Shown: positions 24,646 through 32,816 of the stretch, piece after piece | How positions within the stretch are numbered: the stretch's first letter is position 1 | Layout of the letters: each line of letters begins with the position of its first letter | DNA from: an uncultured Clostridium sp. | Lineage (GTDB): Bacteria; Bacillota; Clostridia; Clostridiales; Clostridiaceae | Reading direction: 5' to 3' | Assembly: GCA_900548455.1 (NCBI GenBank) | Contig: URKQ01000038.1 | Coordinates: 1-33,055, forward strand | Length of the DNA: 33,055 nucleotides | Translations under genes and position numbers: made by a program | The notes under the pieces: generated by a model | What the model saw: the letters and a program-made list of their open reading frames with translations, nothing else | Told to the model about the DNA's origin: nothing | Databases searched by the model: none

Positions 24646-24960
24646 ATGGCAAGATTTGAAGCTATAGGATTAATTGAAACCTTTGGTCTAGTTTTTGCAC
24701 TAGAAGCAGCAGATGCTATGTGCAAAGCAGCAGATGTTGAACTTATTGGATATGAAAACGTTGCTTCTGGTTACATTTCAGTACTAGTTCGCGGAGACGT
24801 TGGAGCTTGTAAAACTGCAGTTGAAACTGGAGTACAAGCAGTTAAATCAATGGAAGGCGGCAACCTTTACAGTTCAGTAGTTATTGCAAGACCACACCAA
24901 GACCTTGAAAAAATACTTGAAAAGTATGCAATTCAAAGTTTAATTCCTAGTGAAGCATAA
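24646..24960 (+). CDS. BMC-H shell protein 2
   Basis: A 104-residue hexameric shell protein related to the preceding one (EAIGLIETFGLVFALEAADA, then RGDVGACKTAVETGVQAV). The C-terminal tail is longer and more charged (QDLEKILEKYAIQSLIPSEA). The pore region reads MEGGNLYSSVV, so its pore would differ from shell protein 1, suggesting the two facets admit different metabolites. It is co-transcribed with its neighbours; the aldehyde dehydrogenase follows after 30 bases. Confidence 0.95.
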   Translation: MARFEAIGLIETFGLVFALEAADAMCKAADVELIGYENVASGYISVLVRGDVGACKTAVETGVQAVKSMEGGNLYSSVVIARPHQDLEKILEKYAIQSLIPSEA

Positions 24961-24990
24961 TATTTTTTCTAGGAAAAAGGAGAGATAAAA

Positions 24991-26478
24991 ATGAATATAA
25001 TTGATAATGATTTGCTCTCCATGCAAGAAGCTCGAATTCTAGTTGAAAATGCTAGAGATGCCCAAAAGAAGTTAGCAACTTTCCCACAAAGTAAACTTGA
25101 TGAGATTGTTGAACGTATGACTGAAGAGGTTGAAAAGCATATAAATGAACTTGCTAAAATGTCTTGCGAAGAAACGGATTATGGAAGATATGAGGACAAA
25201 TGTGTAAAAAACAAATTTGTTTGTACATATTTGAGAAATAGACTTAAATCTATGAATTGTGTTGGAATAATAAAAGATGATAAAGAAAACAAGACTATGG
25301 ATGTTGGAGTACCAATGGGAGTAATCATTGGATTTTGTCCATCTACAAGTCCTGTATCTACCACAATTTATAAAGCTATTATTGCAATTAAGTCAGGAAA
25401 TGCCATCATATTCTCACCACATCCAAGAGCAAGAAAAACTATTGGCAAGACACTAGATATTTTGATTCGAGCAGCAGAGGGATATGGACTTCCAGAGGGT
25501 ACATTAGCTTATCTGCATACTGTAACACCAAGTGGTTCTTCTGAACTTATGAATCATAAAGATACTTCATTAATTATGAATACTGGAGTACCAGGAATGT
25601 TAGAAGAAGCATATAAATCAGGGAAACCTGTAATTTATGGCGGAACAGGAAATGGACCAGCATTTATTGAACGCAGCGCTGATATAAAGCAAGCTGTAAA
25701 AGATATTATTGACAGTAAGACTTTTGATTACGGGGTAGTTTCAGCTGCTGAACAATCTATCGTAGTAGATAGTTGCATAGCCACTGAAGTGAAAGAAGAA
25801 TTAAAGAAAAATGGTGCATACTTCATGAGTGAAGAAGAAGCTGAAAAACTAGGCTCTATTTTATTTAAATATGATGGAAGTCTTGAAACAGAGCTTATAG
25901 GAAAATCAGCTGAGTTTCTAGCTAAGAAAGCTGGGTTTAACGTTCCGATTGGTGTGAAGATTCTTATTTCACAACAAAAGTATGTTTCACAAAGCAACCC
26001 TTATTCAAAAGAAAAACTTTGTCCAGTATTAGCTTTCTATATAGAGGATGATTGGATGCATGCATGTGAAAAATGTATCGAATTATTATTAAGTGAAAGA
26101 CATGGACATACACTAGTTATACATTCTAAAGATGAAGAAGTAATTCGTCAATTTGCGTTGAAAAAACCAGTTGGTAGAGTACTTGTAAATACACCAGGTG
26201 TTTTCGGAAGCATGGGAGTAACAACTAATTTATTTCCTTCTATGACATTAGGAAGTGGGTCAGCAGGTCAAGGTATGACATCTGATAACGTTTCACCTAT
26301 GAATCTTATTTATATTCGTAAAGTTGGTTATGGAGTTCGTAGAACCGAAGACATCTTTAAGACAAACACTTTAGGATCTTCATGCGAAAGCAGTATAGAA
26401 AGTTCAAAAGCGTGTGAATCAAATGATGTAGAATTTCTACAAAACATCTTATATAAAGTTATTAATAACTTAAAGTAA
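24991..26478 (+). CDS. cutF: CoA-acylating aldehyde dehydrogenase homologue with Ser in place of catalytic Cys
   Basis: A 495-residue member of the PduP/EutE/AdhE-N aldehyde dehydrogenase family, which converts acetaldehyde plus CoA and NAD+ to acetyl-CoA. The N-terminal and nucleotide-binding regions are ordinary (GVPMGVIIGFCPSTSP at about 105-120). At the place where relatives have the nucleophile, as in DNGVICASEQ, this protein reads DYGVVSAAEQ, with S251 coded by TCA. No nearby Cys replaces it; the next is C260. The C-terminus has a Ser/Glu-rich linker and then an amphipathic helix (DVEFLQNILYKVINNLK, 479-495), typical of an encapsulation peptide, so it is likely packed in the shell. It may be a structural or non-acylating homologue. 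The cutF label is by position. Confidence 0.85.
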   Translation: MNIIDNDLLSMQEARILVENARDAQKKLATFPQSKLDEIVERMTEEVEKHINELAKMSCEETDYGRYEDKCVKNKFVCTYLRNRLKSMNCVGIIKDDKENKTMDVGVPMGVIIGFCPSTSPVSTTIYKAIIAIKSGNAIIFSPHPRARKTIGKTLDILIRAAEGYGLPEGTLAYLHTVTPSGSSELMNHKDTSLIMNTGVPGMLEEAYKSGKPVIYGGTGNGPAFIERSADIKQAVKDIIDSKTFDYGVVSAAEQSIVVDSCIATEVKEELKKNGAYFMSEEEAEKLGSILFKYDGSLETELIGKSAEFLAKKAGFNVPIGVKILISQQKYVSQSNPYSKEKLCPVLAFYIEDDWMHACEKCIELLLSERHGHTLVIHSKDEEVIRQFALKKPVGRVLVNTPGVFGSMGVTTNLFPSMTLGSGSAGQGMTSDNVSPMNLIYIRKVGYGVRRTEDIFKTNTLGSSCESSIESSKACESNDVEFLQNILYKVINNLK

Positions 26479-26481
26479 AGA

Positions 26482-26498
26482 TCAGATTTTAAATCTGA
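26482..26498 (+). other. Small intercistronic dyad before cutC
   Basis: TCAGATTT-T-AAATCTGA, 8-bp arms about one base, lies between the aldehyde dehydrogenase stop and cutC. It lacks a U-run, so it is more likely an RNA stem or protein site than a terminator. Confidence 0.45.
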
Positions 26499-26526
26499 AA
26501 TATAACAAAGAATGCGGGGTATTAAT

Positions 26527-29070
26527 TTGGATATTCGTGAATTTTCAAATAAGTTTATGGAAGCAACTCAAAATATGTCTGAAGCTGAACGTCAAGCTTT
26601 ATTAAAAATGTTTGAGAGTGTTTCTGGAGAAATAACAAAAGAAGAGCCAGCTACAACTAAAACTGTAGCATGTGATTGTGGTGCAGGTATTCCAGATGGA
26701 ATTACAGAGCGTTTAGCTATATTAAAAGAGAACTATTTAAAACATGTTCCATCAATAACTATACATCGTGCTAAAGCTATAACTGAAATAGCTAAGCAAA
26801 ATCCTGGTTTACCTAAAGCTATATTACGTGGTAAATGTTTCAAACATTGTTGTGAAACTGCACCACTAGTAATTCAAGACCATGAGCTTATCGTAGGTGC
26901 TCCAAATGGTGCTCCTCGTGCAGGTGCATTCTCTCCTGATATAGCATGGAGATGGATGGTTGATGAAATAGATACTATAGGAACTCGTGCTCAAGACCCA
27001 TTCTATATTTCTGAAGAAGATAAGAAATATATGCGTGAAGAGTTATTCCCATTCTGGAAAGGAAAATCAGTTGATGAGCATTGCGAAGACCAATATCGTG
27101 AAGCTGGTGTTTGGGAACTTTCAGGAGAATCTTTCGTATCAGACTGTTCATATCACGCAGTAAATGGTGGTGGAGACTCTAACCCAGGATACGATGTAAT
27201 CTTAATGAAAAAAGGTATGCTTGATGTTAAGAGAGAAGCTGAAGAAAAATTAGCAGAGCTTAGCTATGATAGACCAGAAGATATACAAAAAATATACTTC
27301 TATAAATCAATCATAGATACTGCAGAAGGTGTTATGATATACGCTAAACGTTTATCTGATTACGCTGCTGAGTTAGCTGCTAAAGAAACTAATCCAAAGC
27401 GTAAAGCTGAACTTCAAAAAATATCTGAAGTTAATGCTAGAGTACCAGCTCATAAGCCAAGTACTTTCTGGGAAGCAATCCAAGCTGTTTGGACTATAGA
27501 ATCTCTTCTAGTAGTAGAAGAAAACCAAACTGGTATGTCTATAGGACGTGTTGACCAATACATGTATCCATTCTACAAAGCTGATATAGAAGCTGGACGT
27601 ATGACTGACTTCGAAGCTTTTGAATTAGCTGGATGTATGACAATAAAAATGTCTGAAATGATGTGGATAACAAGTGAAGGTGGTTCTAAATTCTTCGCTG
27701 GATACCAACCATTCGTTAATATGTGTGTAGGTGGTGTTACTAGAGAAGGACGTGACGCTACAAACGATTTAACTTATCTTTTAATGGATGCTGTTCGTCA
27801 TACTAAAATGTATCAACCATCATTAGCATGCCGTATCCACAAAGGATCACCACAAAAATACCTTAAGAAAATAGTTGACGTTATTCGTGCAGGTTTAGGA
27901 TTCCCAGCTTGTCACTTTGACGATGTTCATATAAAAATGATGTTAGCTAAAGGTGTATCTATAGAAGATGCTAGAGATTACTGCTTAATGGGATGCGTTG
28001 AGCCTCAAAAATCTGGTAGATTATATCAATGGACTTCAACTGGATATACTCAATGGCCAATATGTATAGAACTTACTCTTAACCACGGTGTACCACTATG
28101 GTATGGAAAACAAGTTTGCCCAGATATGGGAGATATAGATAACTTCAAAACTTATGAAGAATTCGAAGAAGCAGTTAAAGAACAAATTAAATATATAACT
28201 AAATGGACAAGTGTTGCTACAGTTATATCTCAACGTGTTCACAGAGAACTTGCACCAAAACCACTTATGTCTATGATGTATGAAGGATGTATGGAAAAAG
28301 GTTGTGGAGTAGAAGCTGGTGGAGCTATGTACAACTTCGGACCTGGAGTAGTATGGAGTGGACTTGCAACTTATGCAGACTCTATGGCAGCAATTAAGAA
28401 GTTAGTATTTGAAGATAAAAAATACACTTTACGTGAAATGAATGAAGCATTAAAAGCTGACTTCGTTGGATATGATAAATTATTAAAAGATTGCTTAGAA
28501 GCACCTAAGTATGGTAATGATGATGACTATGCAGACTACATTGCAGCAGATCTAATTAACTTTACAGAAATGGAACACCGTAAGTATAAGACATTATACT
28601 CAGTTCTAAGCCATGGTACTTTATCAATATCAAACAACACACCATTTGGACAACTTACTGGTGCTACAGCTAACGGACGTAGAGCTTGGATGCCATTATC
28701 AGATGGTATCAGCCCAACTCAAGGAGCTGACTATAAAGGACCAACAGCTATAATCAAGTCAGTTTCAAAAATGGCTTGTGATAACATGAACATTGGTATG
28801 GTTCATAACTTTAAGTTAATTTCTGGTCTTCTTGATACAAGAGAAGGAGAAGAAGGAATTATAACATTACTTCGTAGTGCTTGTGCTCTTCAACTTGGAG
28901 AAGTTCAATTCAACTACTTAGATAATGAAACATTACTTGAAGCACAAAAACATCCAGAACAATACCGTGACTTAATAGTTCGTGTTGCTGGATATAGTGC
29001 ATACTTTGTTGAACTTTGCAAAGACGTTCAAGACGAAATTATTAGTAGAACAATGCTAACACACTTTTAA
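26527..29070 (+). CDS. cutC: Choline trimethylamine-lyase, glycyl radical enzyme (short form)
   Basis: A glycyl radical enzyme that splits choline into trimethylamine and acetaldehyde. From the TTG at 26527 it has 847 residues, like the short CutC of Desulfovibrio. Residues, each one higher than in that enzyme, fit choline specificity: D217 (in GGGDSN), thiyl C490 and base E492 (in LMGCVEPQ), T503, Y507, and the radical glycine G822 (in VRVAGYSAYF). TTG is preferred over ATG at 26512 because GGGG lies 7 bases before it and homologues begin MDLxxFS, as here (MDIREFS). The first ~35 residues form an amphipathic helix that may serve in encapsulation. Codon use is rich in CGT, TTC and AAC, as for a highly expressed gene. 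CutD activates it. Confidence 0.96.
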   Translation: MDIREFSNKFMEATQNMSEAERQALLKMFESVSGEITKEEPATTKTVACDCGAGIPDGITERLAILKENYLKHVPSITIHRAKAITEIAKQNPGLPKAILRGKCFKHCCETAPLVIQDHELIVGAPNGAPRAGAFSPDIAWRWMVDEIDTIGTRAQDPFYISEEDKKYMREELFPFWKGKSVDEHCEDQYREAGVWELSGESFVSDCSYHAVNGGGDSNPGYDVILMKKGMLDVKREAEEKLAELSYDRPEDIQKIYFYKSIIDTAEGVMIYAKRLSDYAAELAAKETNPKRKAELQKISEVNARVPAHKPSTFWEAIQAVWTIESLLVVEENQTGMSIGRVDQYMYPFYKADIEAGRMTDFEAFELAGCMTIKMSEMMWITSEGGSKFFAGYQPFVNMCVGGVTREGRDATNDLTYLLMDAVRHTKMYQPSLACRIHKGSPQKYLKKIVDVIRAGLGFPACHFDDVHIKMMLAKGVSIEDARDYCLMGCVEPQKSGRLYQWTSTGYTQWPICIELTLNHGVPLWYGKQVCPDMGDIDNFKTYEEFEEAVKEQIKYITKWTSVATVISQRVHRELAPKPLMSMMYEGCMEKGCGVEAGGAMYNFGPGVVWSGLATYADSMAAIKKLVFEDKKYTLREMNEALKADFVGYDKLLKDCLEAPKYGNDDDYADYIAADLINFTEMEHRKYKTLYSVLSHGTLSISNNTPFGQLTGATANGRRAWMPLSDGISPTQGADYKGPTAIIKSVSKMACDNMNIGMVHNFKLISGLLDTREGEEGIITLLRSACALQLGEVQFNYLDNETLLEAQKHPEQYRDLIVRVAGYSAYFVELCKDVQDEIISRTMLTHF

Positions 29071-29088
29071 TAAGCTAACTTTAGTGTG

Positions 29089-29142
29089 ATCTTAATCTTG
29101 TAGCTGGGGTGCCTTTGAGGCATTCCAGTGTACAAGTAAGAT
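29089..29142 (+). other. Long intercistronic hairpin between cutC and cutD
   Basis: CTGGGGTGCC pairs with GGCATTCCAG (two G-U pairs) around a 5-base loop, continued by CTTGTA/TACAAG and ATCTTA/TAAGAT with small bulges: about 22 pairs in total. No U-run follows, so transcription should continue. Such stems between a highly expressed enzyme and its activase can protect the upstream mRNA and lower activase output (inference). Confidence 0.7.
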
Positions 29143-29180
29143 ATTATTAAAGAAAGTTAAGAAACTGGAGAATTGAGAAT

Positions 29181-30134
29181 ATGAGTAATAGCAATTTAGG
29201 CGTAATTGAGCGTAAAGCAACGATTTTTAATATTCAAAAATACAATATGTATGATGGACCAGGAGTAAGAACATTAATATTTTTCCAAGGTTGTCCACTT
29301 CGCTGTAAATGGTGTGCGAATCCAGAAGGAATGATAAGGAAACCTAGAATAATGTTTAAGAGCAATATGTGCGTTGACTGTGGAGCTTGTGTAGATGTAT
29401 GTCCTGTTGGAAAACATGTTTTCTCTAATGAAACAATGAAACATGAAGTAAGAAGAGACATCGACTGTATAGGTTGTGGAAAATGTGTAGATGCTTGTCT
29501 AAAATCTGCATTATCTGTAGTTGGAGAAGTTAAAACTATATCTGAACTTTTAGAAATTGTAGAAGAAGATAGAACATTTTATGAGGTATCTGGTGGTGGA
29601 GTAACACTAGGTGGTGGTGAAGTTTTAATGCAACCTGAAGCGGCTAGTAGCTTACTTATGGCATGCAAGCAAGAAGGTATTAATACTGCAATTGAAACTT
29701 GCGGTTATGCAAAACTTGAATCAGTACTAAAGGTTGCTGAGTTTACAGACTTATTCCTATTTGACATTAAACATATTAATTCTGATAAGCATTTCCAGTG
29801 GACTGGAGTAAGAAATGAACAGATTCTAGAGAATCTACAAGAATTACTTCGTCGTAAATATAATGTTAAAATTCGTATGCCTTTACTAAAGGGTGTTAAT
29901 GATTGTCAAGATGACATAGAAAATGTTATGAAATTTTTAACTCCTTTTAAAGATTATAAAAATTTTAAAGGTGTTGATTTACTTCCATACCATAAGATGG
30001 GTGTAAATAAATATAATCAACTTGGAATTGAATATCCTATTACAGGTGATCCAAGTTTGAGTAATGAAGATTTAGACAGAATTGAAGGCTGGATTAAGAA
30101 GTATGATTTACCTGTTAAAGTAATTCGTCACTAA
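29181..30134 (+). CDS. cutD: Glycyl radical enzyme activase for CutC
   Basis: A 317-residue radical SAM activase that abstracts the hydrogen from the glycine of CutC. The radical SAM motif is C38, C42 and C45 in GCPLRCKWCANP. An inserted ferredoxin-like domain has two four-Cys sets: C64, C67, C70, C74 and C96, C99, C102, C106. This three-cluster arrangement is usual for activases of CutC and glycerol dehydratase type, unlike PflA. GGAG lies 10 bases before the ATG. It follows cutC after a long hairpin and is followed by shell and accessory genes. Confidence 0.96.
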   Translation: MSNSNLGVIERKATIFNIQKYNMYDGPGVRTLIFFQGCPLRCKWCANPEGMIRKPRIMFKSNMCVDCGACVDVCPVGKHVFSNETMKHEVRRDIDCIGCGKCVDACLKSALSVVGEVKTISELLEIVEEDRTFYEVSGGGVTLGGGEVLMQPEAASSLLMACKQEGINTAIETCGYAKLESVLKVAEFTDLFLFDIKHINSDKHFQWTGVRNEQILENLQELLRRKYNVKIRMPLLKGVNDCQDDIENVMKFLTPFKDYKNFKGVDLLPYHKMGVNKYNQLGIEYPITGDPSLSNEDLDRIEGWIKKYDLPVKVIRH

Positions 30135-30172
30135 CATTTTTCAAATAGATAATAAGATGGAAGGTAAGGTTT

Positions 30173-30526
30173 ATGGGAGATTTTCTTGAAAGAAATATTG
30201 AGCGTGTTATACAAGAGTCTGTTCCGGGTAAACAAATTACTATATCTCATGTTATTGCATCACCGATGCCAGATATCTATGAACGTCTTGGAATTGATGA
30301 CAGGGGAGCAATTGGAATATTGACACTTTCTCCTTATGAGACTGCAATAATTGCAGCAGACATAGCAACTAAAGTTGCAGATGTTGAAATTGGTTTTTTA
30401 GATCGTTTCACAGGATCTGTAGTAATAAATGGAGATGTGCAAAGTGTTGAAACGGCACTTAGTGCAGTAAATGATACCTTGAAGAATATGCTTGGATTTA
30501 CAACAGCTCCCATTACACGAACATGA
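30173..30526 (+). CDS. EutS/PduU-like circularly permuted BMC shell protein
   Basis: A 117-residue BMC-domain protein. The N-terminal stretch IQESVPGKQITISHVIASP and the core RGAIGILTLSPYETAIIAAD, then VEIGFLDRFTGSVVI, match the permuted hexamer EutS/PduU, in which an added beta barrel caps the pore. It may form edges or bent facets of the shell. Compared with EutS it has a few extra residues at the N-terminus (GDFLERN). The stop overlaps the start of the eutP-like gene by 4 bases (ATGA), so the two are translationally coupled. Confidence 0.93.
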   Translation: MGDFLERNIERVIQESVPGKQITISHVIASPMPDIYERLGIDDRGAIGILTLSPYETAIIAADIATKVADVEIGFLDRFTGSVVINGDVQSVETALSAVNDTLKNMLGFTTAPITRT

Positions 30527-30969
30527 GAAAGAAGCGCATAATGGTTATTGGCCCTTCTCGATGTGGCAAGACAACGCTTGTTAATGCACTAAATGATTAT
30601 GATGGTCCATTAAGACGAACACAAGATATGATATATGGTGAAAAAACTATAGATGTTCCAAGTTCCTATTTAGAGAATGCTTGGATGTATAAGCATATTA
30701 TTGCTGCGGCTCAAGATGCATCACATGTTTTGGTTTTAGTAGATCATTCTAATTGTACAGAAGTTTACTCTCCTGGATTTGCTAAATCCTTTAGATGCCC
30801 TGTGATAGGTGTAATAACAAAGTGTGACTTGGTGCCTGAAAATGAAGATATATGTAAAAGGCAGCTAAAGAAAATAGGAGTTAAAGAACCATATTTTCAT
30901 ATTAGCTTTACAAAGGGAACAGGTATTGATGCTTTGAAGAACTATTTATTTGAAGTGGGTAAGGAGTAG
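30523..30969 (+). CDS. EutP/PduV-type P-loop NTPase
   Basis: A 148-residue Ras-like P-loop protein. Walker A is GPSRCGKT at 10-17 and the guanine or nucleotide specificity motif is TKCD at 99-102. EutP and PduV belong to compartment loci; PduV has been linked to compartment positioning in the cell and EutP relatives to acetate-kinase activity, so the exact role is open. Length matches the family. The next gene begins 6 bases after the stop. Confidence 0.92.
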   Translation: MRKKRIMVIGPSRCGKTTLVNALNDYDGPLRRTQDMIYGEKTIDVPSSYLENAWMYKHIIAAAQDASHVLVLVDHSNCTEVYSPGFAKSFRCPVIGVITKCDLVPENEDICKRQLKKIGVKEPYFHISFTKGTGIDALKNYLFEVGKE

Positions 30970-30975
30970 GGAAAT

Positions 30976-31677
30976 ATGATGAAGTTTATTACTGAAGAAT
31001 ATTTAAGAGATGTATTTAGAAAAGAGCCTTTTGATACTTTTGAGTTAGAAGAAGGACAACGCCTTACACCTGGAGCAAAACAATATCTATCTGATAAAGG
31101 AATAAGAATGCAAGATGATGTTTTTCAAATTAAAAAGGATAGAAAAGTTCCCGAAGTAAAGCAAGAAGTGAAGCAATCACTAGAATTGCCTAAAAAAGGG
31201 ACACTTAATAAGAATTTGAAAAAGAAACTTTGTTGCAAATTAAAAACTATGGAAGCAGTATTTCTTGTTACCAGTAGTGAAATTTTAAATGAAGATATTA
31301 TTTTAGCACAAAGCATTATAAGTCTTGGTAGAAAAATTTCAAACATCAGAAATGCTGTTGAAGGGAAAAGTATACTAGAGACTATTCCTTGTAAGCCATG
31401 TACAGGAATTACCTTTGATAATTTCTGTAATGATATTGATGATTGTTTTGAAGTAACAGAATTTCATATGCAGCTAGAAAAAAGCAAAGAAATTTTGAAA
31501 ATGCATTCACTAAGATGTGCTCTTCGCGAGATTGAGCCTGTAGTGATTGAAGCCTACGAAGGTAATGATGATGAGTTTGCAAATAAAATTATAGGAAATG
31601 TTAATTCAATAATTAACACACTGTCTCAAATGATTTGTTCAACAGTAGGAGGAATAAAATGTCAGAGAAAAAATTAA
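30976..31677 (+). CDS. EutT-like protein of unknown role
   Basis: A 233-residue protein whose first 50 residues match the N-terminus of EutT cobalamin adenosyltransferases (KFITEEYLRDVF, then GQRLTPGAKQYLSDKGI). EutT binds a metal through an H-x11-CCxxC motif; here only a CC pair (C86, C87) is seen, followed by KLK instead of xxC and with no His at the right distance. Other cysteines are C139 and C142 (CKPC), C151 and C157. The choline lyase pathway needs no B12, so a kept EutT homologue suggests a different job, such as structural or a cofactor carrier. AAGGAG lies 9 bases before the ATG; its end overlaps the next gene by 19 bases. Confidence 0.8.
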   Translation: MMKFITEEYLRDVFRKEPFDTFELEEGQRLTPGAKQYLSDKGIRMQDDVFQIKKDRKVPEVKQEVKQSLELPKKGTLNKNLKKKLCCKLKTMEAVFLVTSSEILNEDIILAQSIISLGRKISNIRNAVEGKSILETIPCKPCTGITFDNFCNDIDDCFEVTEFHMQLEKSKEILKMHSLRCALREIEPVVIEAYEGNDDEFANKIIGNVNSIINTLSQMICSTVGGIKCQRKN

Positions 31678-32504
31678 CTTTTGAATATTGCGAGCAACTT
31701 GTTCAGGAGTTTGAAGAGGTTATAAAAAAACCTATTGTAGGAGGATCTTCTACATATTATACAGGAGTTGACTTAGGAACAGCTTGTGTAGTATTAGCAG
31801 TTTTAGATGAGAATTACAAACCAGTTGCTGGTGCATATAGATATGCAGATGTAGTTCGCGACGGAATGGTAGTAGATTACCTTGGAGCAGTAAAAATTGT
31901 AAGAGAGTTAAAGCAGGAAATAGAGGAAAAGTTAAACACTGAACTTATATATGCAGCGGCAGCAATTCCTCCAGGAACAGATGCTTTAGACTCAGGAGCA
32001 ATTAAGAATGTAGTGCAAGCTGCAGGATTTGAATTAACAAATTTATTAGATGAACCAACAGCTGCTAATGAAGTTTTAAAAATAGAAAATGGTGCAGTTG
32101 TAGATATTGGGGGAGGAACAACAGGAATATCAATTCTAAAAGATGGAAAAGTTGTTTATGTTGTTGATGAACCTACTGGAGGAACTCATTTTTCATTAGT
32201 TATTTCAGGTGCATATGGTATGGCTTTTAAAGAGGCGGATGAATTTAAAAGAGATAATAAAAACCATAAAGAACTCTTACCAGTGTTAAAACCAGTTGTT
32301 GAGAAAGTAGCATCAATAATTAATCAACATATTAAAGATTATGATGTACAAGAGATTTCATTAGCAGGTGGTACATGCTGTTTAACTGGTATAGAGGGAA
32401 TAATAGAAAAGAAAACAGGAATACACACACACAAACCTAACAATCCTATGTTCGTAACTCCACTTGGTATAGCACTAAGTTGTACACAAGATATCATGGA
32501 ATAA
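31659..32504 (+). CDS. EutJ-like Hsp70/actin-fold protein
   Basis: A 281-residue ATPase of the actin/Hsp70 fold. Phosphate-loop motifs are VDLGTACV (37-44) and DIGGGTTG (149-156), with an adenosine-type motif LAGGTCCLTG near the C-terminus. EutJ is thought to act as a chaperone for compartment enzymes or reactivation; its role is not settled. I take the ATG at 31659 because AGGAGG ends 6 bases before it; the frame is also open upstream to a TTG at 31635 without support. It has no substrate-binding domain of full Hsp70, as usual for EutJ. Confidence 0.93.
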   Translation: MSEKKLTFEYCEQLVQEFEEVIKKPIVGGSSTYYTGVDLGTACVVLAVLDENYKPVAGAYRYADVVRDGMVVDYLGAVKIVRELKQEIEEKLNTELIYAAAAIPPGTDALDSGAIKNVVQAAGFELTNLLDEPTAANEVLKIENGAVVDIGGGTTGISILKDGKVVYVVDEPTGGTHFSLVISGAYGMAFKEADEFKRDNKNHKELLPVLKPVVEKVASIINQHIKDYDVQEISLAGGTCCLTGIEGIIEKKTGIHTHKPNNPMFVTPLGIALSCTQDIME

Positions 32505-32520
32505 GGAGAGTGCAAGGTTC

Positions 32521-32784
32521 ATGATTACAGCGAAATTAATTGATAATGTATGGGCAACTAGAAAAGCAGAAGCTCTTAGTGGATATAAATTAATGCTTGC
32601 CGAGGAAATAGGCGGTAGAGATGCTGGAAGAAGACTTATAGTGGTTGACATCATCAGTGCTGGTATTGGTGATAGAGTTATTGTAAGCACTGGCTCATCT
32701 GCACGTAGAATGCTCGGCGACGATAATATTCCTGTAGATGCAGTTGTTGTAGGAATTATAGACGACGATTGTAATTTTGGATAA
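32521..32784 (+). CDS. EutN/CcmL-type pentameric vertex protein
   Basis: An 87-residue BMC-P protein. The opening ITAKLIDNVWATRKAEALSG and the later IVVDIISAGIGDRVIVSTGS match the family that caps the twelve vertices of the shell. It is encoded 16 bases after eutJ. With two BMC-H, one permuted BMC and one pentamer, a minimal shell could be closed; no tandem-domain (trimeric) shell protein is in the window. Confidence 0.95.
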   Translation: MITAKLIDNVWATRKAEALSGYKLMLAEEIGGRDAGRRLIVVDIISAGIGDRVIVSTGSSARRMLGDDNIPVDAVVVGIIDDDCNFG

Positions 32785-32816
32785 ATATCGGTGATTCATT
32801 GGAAGGATGTGAGTAA

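Noticed and set aside
32428..32436. Short CA-type tandem repeat within the eutJ-like gene
   Set aside because: Only a few units and in frame with a conserved coding region; no sign of function as a phase-variable tract.
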